Notes under the pieces: model-generated | What the model was told of the DNA's origin: nothing | The model's input: only the letters and a program-made list of their open reading frames with translations | Databases searched by the model: none | Part shown: one piece after another, positions 19,787 to 28,280 of the stretch | Layout of the letters: each line of letters starts with the position of its first letter | How positions within the stretch are numbered: position 1 is the first letter of the stretch | NCBI GenBank assembly: GCA_963839285.1 | Contig: CAWIUN010000020.1 | Span: forward strand, 1-64,000 | Reading direction: 5' to 3' | Origin: DASSSQ01 sp963839285 | GTDB taxonomy: Bacteria; Actinomycetota; Thermoleophilia; Gaiellales; Gaiellaceae | Length of the DNA: 64,000 nt | Translations under genes and position numbers: made by a program

Positions 19787-20172
19787 AGCTCGTCCTCGAC
19801 GAGCTCTACAGCCAGACGATCGCAGTGGGACTTCGCGAACGTGGGCACGACGTCGTCTCCGTCCACGAGCGTCCCGGTCTCGACGGCTTGAAGGACGAGC
19901 AGCTCTTCGCCCTCGTCGCCGCCGAGCGCCGAGCGCTCGTGACCGAGAACTGGCCCGACTTCGACGCGGAGATGCGCAAGGCTGCCGACGCCGGGCGAGA
20001 CCACTACGGCGTGCTCTTCACCTCGCGCAAGCAGCTGCCCCGGGGGAAGCACACGATCGGCCTCTACATCCGCGTCCTCGACGACTTCCTCGAGCGCCAT
20101 TCCGCCGAGGACGCCCTCCTGAACAGCTACCGCTGGCTGCCCGAGCCCGGACAGGCCGGGCTGCTCGAGTAG
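19783..20172 (+). CDS. PIN-like DUF5615 toxin
   Basis: 129 residues from TTG 19783. Seen: KLVLDELYSQTIAVGLRERG with the acidic pair near the N-terminus, HDVVSVHERPGLDGLKDEQ, ALVTENWPDF with the central acidic/Asn site, and HYGVLFTSRKQLP. This is the Mut7-C/DUF5615 PIN-like fold, usually the toxin partner of DUF433 antitoxins and a predicted metal-dependent RNase. The coding frame is clean. The TTG start inside the antitoxin stop implies translation by coupling. A small hairpin (20176-20197) follows the stop. Confidence 0.82.
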   Translation: MKLVLDELYSQTIAVGLRERGHDVVSVHERPGLDGLKDEQLFALVAAERRALVTENWPDFDAEMRKAADAGRDHYGVLFTSRKQLPRGKHTIGLYIRVLDDFLERHSAEDALLNSYRWLPEPGQAGLLE

Positions 20173-20181
20173 CCGGCGATC

Positions 20182-20221
20182 AGCCGCCGCTGATCGCGGC
20201 GATCACGTCGACCCGCGAGCG
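20182..20221. repeat. 40-bp direct repeat, copy 1 (duplicated 3' end of a MoaD-like gene)
   Basis: Identical to 20824-20863 over all 40 bases. Read on the minus strand this copy encodes SRVDVIAAISGG and a stop. With the bases just outside it (LND instead of LEA), it forms the C-terminus of a slightly different MoaD-like protein. The two copies bracket the gene at 20301-20825. Confidence 0.85.
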
Positions 20222-20300
20222 GTCGTTGAGCGCGGTACTGACCTGCGCACTGAGCGTGGCCGCAAATCGCTCAGACGAAACCGAGATAACGTTCGAGGCG

Positions 20301-20825
20301 ATGGAGCGGGAACTCGGGGCCAGGGTGCAGGAAGCAATGTCGCACGTCGTGGTCGAACTCGATCCGACCAGGCCTGTCTTCGCCGACCACCTCGACGCAG
20401 TTACCGTGCTCTATCCCGTCTTCTACGCGCTCGATGACGAGTGGCTCGATGCACTCGTCGCCGCTGCACGTTCTGTCGGCGACGACGAGATGTACGTGTA
20501 CCGCATCGAGGTTCCGGAGGGCGAGGATGAATTCGTTCGGATCCCGTTTGTCGACCTGGGCGGATACTTGGATGCGGTTCCGCTCCAGAACGCGTGCATT
20601 TCGCCTTCGGGCCAGTGGGTGCTCGTCGCCAACGAGATGGGCTACGCCGTTGTGGGAAGCACCGCGAAGTTCATGAACGCCTTCGAGGTGGTCGCACCAA
20701 CCCCGCTGTCCGCGCAGGTGGACGCGTTTCGCGCCTATGCGGCCGATCTCCGCATCGAGGATCCAGATCGGCTTCGCGAGCTGCTCGAGACGCTCGACCG
20801 GCCGATCTCCGGCGGCGCGTCCTAG
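20301..20825 (+). CDS. Hypothetical protein of distinct composition, inside direct repeats
   Basis: 174 residues, clean frame, with visibly lower GC and freer codon use (gat, gaa, gtt, ttt, aat, att) than all neighbours. Not recognised. The sequence is acidic and soluble, with VLYPVFYALDDEWLDALVAA in the first third, VDLGGYLDAVPLQ, then SPSGQWVLVANEMGYAVVG and FMNAFEV, and a helical tail DPDRLRELLETL. The general look (small, acidic, alone, Trp/Tyr-rich strands) recalls stand-alone immunity-type proteins, but this is a guess. The ATG at 20301 is one candidate; an in-frame GTG about 45 bases upstream is another. It lies between two copies of a 40-bp repeat. Confidence 0.65.
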   Translation: MERELGARVQEAMSHVVVELDPTRPVFADHLDAVTVLYPVFYALDDEWLDALVAAARSVGDDEMYVYRIEVPEGEDEFVRIPFVDLGGYLDAVPLQNACISPSGQWVLVANEMGYAVVGSTAKFMNAFEVVAPTPLSAQVDAFRAYAADLRIEDPDRLRELLETLDRPISGGAS

Positions 20826-21087
20826 CCGCCGCTGATCGCGGCGATCACGTCGACCCGCGAGCGCGGCCTCGAGCGCGGTGTCGAGCTCGGCGCGCTCGCG
20901 GTCGACGTAGACGTGGATGTGCCGGCGCAGCGCCGGGCCCCGGCTCGCAGAGGCGGTCGCGCAGGCCGGGCCAGCGCGCGTCGAGCCGCTCGATCGCCTC
21001 GGCGACCGTCGCGGCGTCGACCTCGAGCCGGCGCGGCAGGCCGGGGAAGAGCGGCGGCAGCGTCGAGGGAAGGTGCAGCTCGGCCAT
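20822..21087 (-). CDS. MoaD/ThiS-like ubiquitin-fold protein
   Basis: About 88 residues. Start AELHLPSTLPPLFPGLPRRL, EVDAATVAEAIERLDARWPGL, then (after frame changes near 20935 and 20870) IHVYVDRERAELDTALEARS and the C-terminal RVDVIAAISGG. The exposed Gly-Gly end is the mark of MoaD/ThiS sulfur carriers and related modifiers. The ATG at 21087 is one base past the stop of the beta-propeller gene, so the two are one operon. No ThiF/MoeB-type activating enzyme is in the window. The last 40 bases are duplicated at 20182-20221. Confidence 0.78.
20824..20863. repeat. 40-bp direct repeat, copy 2 (in the MoaD-like gene)
   Basis: Perfect copy of 20182-20221, forming the last codons of the MoaD-like gene on the minus strand. 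The similarity continues weakly outside (a shared GAGCGCGGT follows in both), so the duplicated piece was probably once longer. Confidence 0.85.
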
Positions 21088-21088
21088 G

Positions 21089-22171
21089 CTAGTCGACGAC
21101 CGCGACCTCGACCGAGGCGATCGCCGGGCAGGTAGCTCGGCGATCTCGCTCCAGCTCTCGCCCTCGTCGGCGCTCGCGAACACCTGGCCGGTGCTCGTGC
21201 CGAAGTAGAGGCCGGGCTCGTCGTGCGAGTCGATCGCCATCCCCTCGCGCAGGACGCCGAGGTAGGCGCCCTCCTGCGGCAGGCCGCGGTCGAGCCGCTC
21301 CCAGCTCGAGCCGGCGTCGCGGGTGCGCCAGACGGCGGCCTTGCCGTCCGGCATCGTCGCGGCCGTGGCCCGGGTCGAGCGGGATCACGTAGAAGGTGTC
21401 GCGGTCGTGCGGGTGCGCGGCGGCGGCGAAGCCGAACTCGGTCGGCAGGCCCTCGGTGATCTCCGTCCACGACTGGCCGCCGTCGTCGCTGCGGTGCATG
21501 CCGACGTGGTTCTGCTGGTAGAGCCGCGTCGTGGTCGGCCGGCGACATCACGAGCTTGTGGACGCAGTAGCCGACCTCCGGGTTCTCGAGCGGCCAGTCG
21601 GCGCGCAGGCCGCTGGTTGCGCGGCGTCCACGGCGGCGCCGTCGTCGGTCGTCTCGAAGATGCCGAACCCCTGCACGATCGCCCAGAAGCGGGACGCGTC
21701 GTCGGGGTCGGGCAGGATCGCCGGCACGCCGAGGTGGCCCGGCGGCTGCTTCGAGGGGTCGTTCCAGGCGTCGCGGCCCGGCTGGCCCTCGAGCGTCGTC
21801 AGCAGCGACCAGGTCTCGCCGCCGTCGCGGCTCTCGAAGACGCCCGCGGCCTCGGCGCCGGCGAGCAGCGCGGCCGTGCGCCGCCGTCAGGCCCGAGACC
21901 TTCGACAGCTTCTGGCCGCCGTCGGCGTAGCGCGAGCCCCTCGCTCGAGTGCTCCCAGGTCTCGCCGAGGTCGGCGCTGCGCCAGACGGCGGCGCCGTGC
22001 CACTCGCTCGCCGGCGGCGGCGTAGATCGCGCCGGAGTCGGGGTCGTGGACGGCGTGGTAGATCGGCCAGCTCTCGCAGTACGGGCCGCGCAGGCTCCAG
22101 TCGCGGCGGTCCGTCGCTCTCGAGCACGAACAGCCCTTGCGGGTGCCGACCAGCAGGACGGTCTTCGGCAT
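21089..22171 (-). CDS. BNR/sortilin-like beta-propeller protein (exo-alpha-sialidase annotation class), frameshifted
   Basis: About 360 codons of WD40/BNR-type repeats. Seen: start MPKTVLLVGTRKGLFVLES, then repeated Asp-box-like pieces such as HRSDDGGQSWTEITEGLP, RTRDAGSSWERLDRGLP and SADEGESWSEIAELP, with FAAAAHPHDRDTFYVIPLD and DEPGLYFGTSTGQVFA between them. Proteins of this class are widespread in soil actinobacteria and often precede a MoaD-like gene, as here. A true sialidase activity is unlikely; the function is unknown. ATG 22171. Six or more frame changes. Confidence 0.78.
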
Positions 22172-22306
22172 GTGGTGTCACCTCCGGTCGCGGTCAACGT
22201 CGAGTGTGGCGGTCCGGCCGCCCGACGTAAAGACCGAACTCCGAATCGAAACTCATCGGCGGCACCCTCGGCCTGCGTCACCTTCCGCGGCGTAACATCG
22301 GGACCG

Positions 22307-23276
22307 GTGCGCGACGCGACCGTCACCCGTCCCCGGGCGGACGAGCTCGAGCAGTACCGCCGCGAGCTCACGGCCCACTGCTACCGCATGCTCGGCTCGC
22401 CGTTCGAGGCCGAGGACGCCGTGCAGGAGACGATGGTGCGCGCCTGGCGGGCGCTCGACCGCTTCGAGGGCCGGGCGGCGCTCGAGTCGTGGCTCTACCG
22501 GATCGCGACGAACGTCTGCCTCGACATGCTGAACGGCAGGGAGCGGCGCGCGCGGCCGATGGACCTCGGGCCGGCGCGCGAGCCGGTGCTGGAGAACCTG
22601 AACGCGCTGCCGGAGGCGACCTGGATCCAGCCGATCCCGGACGCGCTCGTCGGCGACCCGGCCGACCTCGCGGTCGAGCACGAGTCGATCCGGCTCGCGT
22701 TCGTCGCCGCGCTCCAGTTCCTGCCGCCGCGGCAGCGCGCCGCGCTGATCCTCTGCGAGGTGCTGCGCTGGCAGGCCTCCGAAGCCGCGGAGCTGCTCGA
22801 GACGTCGGTCGCCTCGGTGAACAGGGCGCTCCAGCGGGCGCGGGCGACGCTGGCCGAGCGCGACGTCGCGGCGGGCACGGCGCCGGCCGAGCCTCGACGC
22901 CGCCGAACGCGAGCTGCTCGACCGCTTCGTCGACGCGTTCCAGCGCTACGACATCGAGGCGCTGACCTCGCTCATCCACGAGGACGCGACGCAGTCGATG
23001 CCGCCGTTCGACCTCTGGCTGCGCGGCCGCGACGACATCTTCGCCTGGTGGTTCGGCCCGGGGATCGGCTGCCAGGGCTCGCGCGTGATCCCGACCGTGG
23101 CCGCGAACGGCTCGCCGGCGTTCGGCCAGTACAAGCCCGACCCGGACGGCGGCTACGCGCCCTGGGCGCTGCAGGTGCTCGAGCTACGCGACGGGCGGAT
23201 CGGGGAGCTGACCTTCTTCCTCGAGACCGAGACGCTCTTCCCGCTCTTCGGGCTGCCGCCGCACCTCGACGCGTAG
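22307..23276 (+). CDS. ECF RNA polymerase sigma factor with SnoaL-like C-terminal domain (SigG-like)
   Basis: Seen: region 2 CYRMLGSPFEAEDAVQETM then ALESWLYRIATNVCLDML, the linker RRARPMDLGPAREP typical of SigG-type factors, region 4 LQFLPPRQRAALILCEVL and ASEAAELLETSVASVNRAL. After a frame change near 22895 comes a SnoaL-like tail (LLDRFVDAFQRYDIEALTS ... IGELTFFLETETLFPLFGLP). In this ECF class the tail is attached to the sigma factor and modulates it. GTG 22307. The last 93 bases overlap an antisense STAS-like gene. Confidence 0.88.
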
Positions 23277-23451
23277 CACCGCGTCCAGGCCGGCGAACGC
23301 GATCAGCTCGGCCAGCTCCGGCGCGGCGCGCCGAAGCCGGAGCTCGAGCCCGGCCCGGCGCGCCGCCAGCTGCAGCCGCGCCAGCGCGTCGAGCGTCTCC
23401 ACGTCTGCGGCCGCAGGGCTCACGTCGAGCACGATCGTCGGTCGGGGCCAT
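23184..23451 (-). CDS. STAS-domain-like protein, convergent with and overlapping the sigma gene
   Basis: About 88 residues. IVLDVSPAAADVETLDALARL, then LQLAARRAGLELRLRRAAPEL and IAFAGLDAVLRVEVRRQ, follows the STAS/anti-sigma-antagonist pattern (strand, helix, strand, helix), though without the usual phosphorylatable Ser. The ATG at 23451 needs one frame change; GTG 23432 gives a clean start. The C-terminal 30 residues are read antisense to the end of the sigma gene. The protein is inferred from pattern; a shorter end cannot be excluded. Confidence 0.55.
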
Positions 23452-23535
23452 CTGCGGATTGGACCGCCACGGCGCGCCGGAACTCATCGACGGCCGACCG
23501 ATGAGTTCCGCGGGCCGGAGCCCGTCGAAGGGGAC

Positions 23536-24966
23536 ATGACCATCACCGACACCCGCACCCGTTGGCTCGCGCTCTACGTGCTCTGCCTCGGCGACCTGAT
23601 GATCGTGCTCGACTCGACGATCGTGACCGTCGCCCTGCCGTCGATCCGCGCCGACCTCGGCTTCTCGCAGGCCTCGCTCGCGTGGGTCGTGAACGCCTAC
23701 ATGCTCACCTTCGGCGGCTTCCTGCTGCTCGGCGGCCGCCTCGGCGACCTCTTCGGCCACCGGCGGCTCTTCCTCGCCGGGCTCGTCGCTCTTCACGGCG
23801 GCGTCGCTCGGCGTGCGGCCTCGCCGACGACGCAGTGGCTGCTCGTCTCGGCGCGCGCCGTCCAGGGCGTCGGCGGCGCCGTCGTCTCGGCGGTCGCGCT
23901 GTCGCTGATCATGACCCTGTTCACGAGCCGCGCGGAGCGGACGAAGGCGATGGGCGTCTTCGGCTTCGTGATGGCGGGCGGCGGCAGCATCGGCGTCCTG
24001 CTCGGCGGCGTCCTCACCGACGCGCTCAGCTGGCACTGGGTCTTCCTCGTCAACCTGCCCGTCGGCGTCGCGGTCTTCGGCTCACGCTCGCGCTGATCCC
24101 CCGGGCGGCGGCCGGGCGCGACGTGCGGCTCGACGTCCCGGGCGCGGTGACGATCACGGCCGCGCTGCTGCTCGCGGTCTACGCGGTCGTGAACGGCAAC
24201 GAGAGGTGGACGTGGGCGCAGATGCTCGGCCTGCTCGGCGGCCGCGCGCTGCTCGGCGCGTTCCTCGCGATCGAGTCGCGCGTCGCGGCGCCGCTCGTCC
24301 CGCTCGCGGCTCTTCCGGCTGCGGAACGTGGCGACGGCGAACGCGGTCGGGATGCTCTGGTCGGCGGCGATGTTCGCGTGGTTCTTCCTCGTCCGCGCTC
24401 TACCTGCAGCTCGTGCTCGGCTACAGCCCGCTCGAGGTCGGGCTCGCCTTCCTGCCCGCGAACCTGATCATGGGCGCGTTCTCGCTCGGGCTCTCGGCGC
24501 AGGATCGTGATGCGCTTCGGGATCCGGACGCCGCTCTCGCTCGGGATGCTGCTCGTCGCGGCGGGCTCGCGCTGTTCGCGCGGGCGCCGGTCGACGGCGA
24601 CTTCCTCGTCGACGTGCTGCCGGCGACGATCCTGCTCGGGCTCGGCGTCGGGCTCGCCTTCAACCCGGTGCTGCTCGCCGCGACGAGCGGGGTGCGCCCG
24701 AGCGAGGCCGGGCTCGTCTCGGGCGTCGTCAACACCGGCTTCATGATGGGCGGCGCGCTCGGGCTCGCCGTGCTCGCGGGCATCGCCTCGTCGCGCACCG
24801 GACGCGCTCGCCGGGCGACGGCCGGCTCGCCGCGCTGACCGGCGGCTACCACCTCGCGTTCGTGGCCGGAGCGGCGTTCGCGCTCGTCGCCGCCGTGCTC
24901 GCCCGGACGCTGCTGCGCGACTCCGAGCCGGCGCCCGCGGCAGAGGTCGCCGACGCCGTATCGTAG
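23536..24966 (+). CDS. MFS drug exporter, DHA2 (14-helix) family, frameshifted
   Basis: Proton-driven multidrug exporter type. Seen: helix 1 LGDLMIVLDSTIVTVALP (the family's acidic motif D1), FSQASLAWVVNAYMLTFGG, motif A GGRLGDLFGHRRLFLAG, motif C region GGGSIGVLLGGVLTDALSW, YSPLEVGLAFLPANLIMGA and the last helix TGGYHLAFVAGAAFALVAA. About 477 codons. At least six frame changes between 23790 and 24800. ATG 23536. The sigma factor gene upstream may control it. Substrate unknown. Confidence 0.87.
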
Positions 24967-24971
24967 GGCCG

Positions 24972-25872
24972 ATGGCGAGCGCGATCTCGATTCGCGGCGC
25001 GGTCAAGCGCTACGGCCCGATCACCGCCGTCGACGGGCTCGACCTCGACGTGCCCGAGGGCACCTGCGTCGGCCTGCTCGGCCCGAACGGCGCCGGCAAG
25101 TCGACGACGATGCGCTCCTGACCGCGCAGTCGATCGCCGACGAGGGCGAGCTCGAGCTGCTCGGCTTCCGCCTGCCGCGACGAGTCGAAGCAGGCGCGCG
25201 CCGCAGCTGCGGCGTCGTGCCGCAGCTCGACAACCTCGACGTGACGCTGACCGTCGAGCAGAACCTGCTCGTCTTCGCGCACCTCTACCGGATCGGCCGC
25301 GCGCGAGCGGCGCGCGGCGGTCGAGCGCGCGCTCGAGCTCGCGCAGCTCGGCGACCGCCGCGACACGCGCGTCGACGAGCTCTCCGGCGGGATGCGGCGG
25401 CGGCTGCTGATCGCCCGCGCGCTCGTGCACCGGCCGCGGCTCGTGCTGCTCGACGAGCCGACCGTCGGGCTCGACCCGCAGGTGCGCCAGGAGCTGTGGG
25501 CGCTCATCGACGCGCTGCGCAGCGAGGGCGACGACGCTCCTGATGTCGACGCACTACATCGAGGAGGCCGAGCGGCTCGCCGACACGGTGACGATCATGT
25601 CGCACGGCAAGGCGGTCGCCGCCGGGCCGCCGCGCGAGCTCGTCGCGCGAGCACGCGGGCGGCGAGGCGGTCGAGGTCTACGGGCCGCCGCGCGCGGCTG
25701 GCCGAGGTCGAGGCGCGAGGCGCTGGCGGCCGGGCCTGCGCACGCGCCGCACCGGCACGAGCGTCTCGATCCTGCGGCGACGAACGGCCGACGGCGGCTT
25801 CCCGAGGGCGAGCGGCGGCCGGCGAACCTCGAGGACGTGTTCGTGCTGCTGACCGGGGAGGAGATCGGCTGA
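24972..25872 (+). CDS. ABC transporter ATP-binding protein, drug-resistance (DrrA/NodI) type, frameshifted
   Basis: Seen: ISIRGAVKRYGPITAVDGLD, Walker A LLGPNGAGKSTTM, GVVPQLDNLDVTLTVEQNLL (the DrrA/NodI-type Q-loop), signature LSGGMRRRLLIARALVH, Walker B LVLLDEPTVGLDPQVRQ, H-loop MSTHYIEEAERLAD, and the C-terminal end EDVFVLLTGEEIG, which marks this subfamily. ATG 24972 lies 6 bases after the exporter stop. The stop overlaps the permease start (TGATG). Frame changes near 25120, 25180, 25300, 25540 and in the C-terminal part. Confidence 0.87.
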
Positions 25873-26688
25873 TGGCGACCGACGTCTGCGAGCGCCTTCG
25901 GCGCGGCCGCGAGCTCGGCCGGCTCGAGCGGCCGGCGCTGACCGGCGTGCTCGTGCGCGAGGTCGTCAACTTCTCGCTCGTTCTGGCGCTCGACGACCTT
26001 CTCGTCGACCGTCGAGCCGACGATCTACCTGCTCGCGTTCGGGTTCGGCTTCGGCTCGCTCGTGCGCGACGGTCGGCGGCTACGACTACGTCGAGTTCGT
26101 CGGCACCGGGACGGTCGCCACCGCGGTGCTGTTCTCGAGCGCGTTCCCGGCGATGTTCGGGACGTTCGTCAAGTACAAGTTCCAGCGCACCTACGACGCG
26201 ATCCTCGCCGCGCCCGTCGACACCGAGGAGCTCGTGACCGCCGAGGCGCTCTGGATCGCGACGCGCGCCGGCGTCTACGGCTGCGCGCCGCTGCTCGTCG
26301 CGATCGCGTTCGGGCTCGACCCGGCGTGGGGGATGCTGCTCGTGCCGCTCATCGCGTGCATCGCCGGCTTCGGCTGGGCGCTGCTTCGGGATCGCGATCG
26401 CCGGGCTGGGCGAAGGCGATCGAGAACTTCAACTACATCGTCAGCGCCGTGCTGACGCCGCTCTTCCTCGTCGCGGGCACGTTCTTCCCGATCGACCAGC
26501 TGCCCGCGCTGGGCGCAGGTCCTCGGCGAGCTGAACCCGCTCTACCACTGCGTCGAGCTCGTCCGCGGACGCGGCGTTCGGCTTCGAGGGCTGGGTCGAC
26601 GCTCGCGCGGGTCGGCGCGCTCGCGCTGTTCGGGCTGCTCGTCTGGCGCGTCGCGATCCGCGCGATGACGCGCAAGCTGATCGACTAG
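25872..26688 (+). CDS. ABC-2 type transporter permease (DrrB/NodJ-like)
   Basis: Partner of the preceding ATPase, overlapped as TGATG. Seen: GVLVREVVNF, then STVEPTIYLLAFGFGFGSL (helix 1 with the NodJ-type loop), YVEFVGTGTVATAVLFSSAF, FGTFVKYKFQRTYDAILAAP (core cytoplasmic motif), helices around 26280-26400, VLTPLFLVAGTFFPIDQLP and the end LVWRVAIRAMTRKLID. About 271 codons; frame changes near 25985, 26070, 26390, 26515 and 26570. The pair resembles daunorubicin-type or lipo-oligosaccharide exporters. The end overlaps the convergent gene by 4 bases. Confidence 0.85.
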
Positions 26689-28139
26689 CGCGCCGCAGCC
26701 GACCGAAGGTCGCCGGAGCGGCGCGCCTGGCGGACGAGCTCGGCGACCGAGCCCCTACTGCCTCCGCCCGGAGAGGCGAACCGCTTCTGGTAGCTCGGCG
26801 ACGGCGGCCCGTCGTTCCGGACGCAGAAGACCGGCACGGGCGCGCACCCCGCGCGGCCCCAGTTGCCGTCGAACGCGTCCCAGAGCGCCCCTCGTCCCGA
26901 CGGCGCGACCGGCAGCGGGAGGACGCAGTGATCGCGGTGGCAGCCCGCGTCCTCGTTGCCCTGCCAGGGCCGGGCGCCGTCGTGGTCGCCGTCCGCGACC
27001 CGGATCTTCAGCCAGAGCGCGTCGGCGCGGAAGTCGAGCTGGTCGCAGCTGTGCGTGCACCTCGTCGGGTACGACGCGTGGCTGCCGTATGCGACGAAGA
27101 CCTTCGCGTGGGTGCCGGAGACGGCGCCGAAGCGCTCGAGCGTCGAGAGGTCGTACCGGTATCCCGGCCAGTGGTGGCCGCTGTAGGTGACCGAGGCGAT
27201 CTTCCTCCGGCGGGTGTCCACGCGGACGGTGACGCCCTCCCAGTCGCCCTCGTGGTCGAAGCACGTCACGTCGGCCAGCGAGAGGCCCGCGAGGCACATC
27301 GCATGGGCGTGGACGGGGGAGACGTTGTAGCGGAAGAACCACCAGTACTCGAGGAAGACGTGGGTCGCGTCGTCACGAACGAGGTGGTAGTAGAGCCGCT
27401 GCGGGGTACCGACCCGGTCGTGGCGCTCCCAGCCCTGCTCGCCGAGGTCGAGGTAGGAGCGGTCCGGCGAGGTGATGAACGGGTAGAGGTCGCTGCTGCG
27501 CGTGACGGCGGAGCACGGATCCGGCTTCTGACCGACCCTCGTGCAGGCGTGCACGACCGGTCGCCCTCGCGCGTCGCGCTCGGCGAGGAACGCGTCCACG
27601 TCGAGGGGCCGCAGCACCTCCCGGCTGTCGAGGAAGAGCAGGGGCCGGAAGCGCCCGGCGAGGGCGTCGTCGGCGGCCGAGGCTTCGGCGGCCGTCGCGA
27701 AGTCCGCATTCACCCCGTCCGAGAAGAGCAGGCTCGACATCTTCGACTCGGTTCCCGGCGGCGTGCTCGCGACGAACCCGACGATCATCAGCACGACGGC
27801 TGCCGCGGTGGCGGCGAAGGGCAGCCAGGTGTCGCGGCCGAGCGCGTGCAGGATCGCCCAGACGAACGCGGCGACGACGGCTCCCAGCACCAGGAGCCCC
27901 AGCGCCATGCCCGCGGTCGCCCAGGCCACCGCGGGCACGCGACCCCCGAACTCGCGCACCAGGAAGCCGAAGAGGGCGACGAGCCCGAGCCCGCCGGCGG
28001 CCGAGAGGACGAGCACGACGGCCACGAACCGGACCCGCTTCGGCCAGGGAGCAGCGGCAACGTCGGCCAGGTTCACCCTCGTCGCCCCGCGTGCTCGAAC
28101 CCGACGGGCGGCGGCATGAGGGCAGCTTCCGACTGCCAT
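26685..28139 (-). CDS. Membrane-anchored Vps62-like protein
   Basis: Clean 484-codon frame. Three N-terminal helices (about residues 37-60, 72-98 and 105-125), then a large extracytoplasmic domain. Motifs: RPLLFLDSREVLRPLDVDAF, HVFLEYWWFFRYN, FDHEGDWEGVTVRVD, HHWPGYRYD, HAKVFVAYGSHASYP, then a Cys-rich piece (CTHSCD, CHRDHC). The EYWWFF / HEGDWEG / YGSHASYP set is the Vps62 (DUF946-like) signature, known from fungi, plants and some bacteria, function unclear. Starts are ATG 28139 or, less upstream, GTG 28076. There is no clear operon partner. Confidence 0.72.
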   Translation of the reverse strand: MAVGSCPHAAARRVRARGATRVNLADVAAAPWPKRVRFVAVVLVLSAAGGLGLVALFGFLVREFGGRVPAVAWATAGMALGLLVLGAVVAAFVWAILHALGRDTWLPFAATAAAVVLMIVGFVASTPPGTESKMSSLLFSDGVNADFATAAEASAADDALAGRFRPLLFLDSREVLRPLDVDAFLAERDARGRPVVHACTRVGQKPDPCSAVTRSSDLYPFITSPDRSYLDLGEQGWERHDRVGTPQRLYYHLVRDDATHVFLEYWWFFRYNVSPVHAHAMCLAGLSLADVTCFDHEGDWEGVTVRVDTRRRKIASVTYSGHHWPGYRYDLSTLERFGAVSGTHAKVFVAYGSHASYPTRCTHSCDQLDFRADALWLKIRVADGDHDGARPWQGNEDAGCHRDHCVLPLPVAPSGRGALWDAFDGNWGRAGCAPVPVFCVRNDGPPSPSYQKRFASPGGGSRGSVAELVRQARRSGDLRSAAAR

Positions 28140-28241
28140 CGCCCGATGTCAACCGCCGGTCGCGAGGGCGTGCGCCCGAGCTGCGGGGAAGTCCTCGCGC
28201 CGCGCGCGGGCCAGGCTCGAGCGACGAGCGTCGCGCAGACG

Positions 28242-28270
28242 GGCGCGGCCCGGGTTCGCCGGGCCGCGCC
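28242..28270 (-). terminator. Hairpin terminator of the cyclase gene
   Basis: Perfect 12-bp stem (GGCGCGGCCCGG / CCGGGCCGCGCC) with loop GTTCG, beginning 10 bases past the stop at 28281. It has flanking partial pairing and no T-run. Confidence 0.7.
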
Positions 28271-28280
28271 GTCCGGCGGC

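Noticed and set aside
20176..20197. 8-bp hairpin after the toxin gene as a strong terminator
   Set aside because: The stem is short, with a six-base loop, and partly overlaps the 40-bp repeat. It may only be the C-terminal coding sequence of the MoaD-like remnant.
21323..22306. Long plus-strand frame running into the sigma factor as an N-terminal extension
   Set aside because: It is antisense to the beta-propeller gene. The sigma protein starts naturally at GTG 22307.
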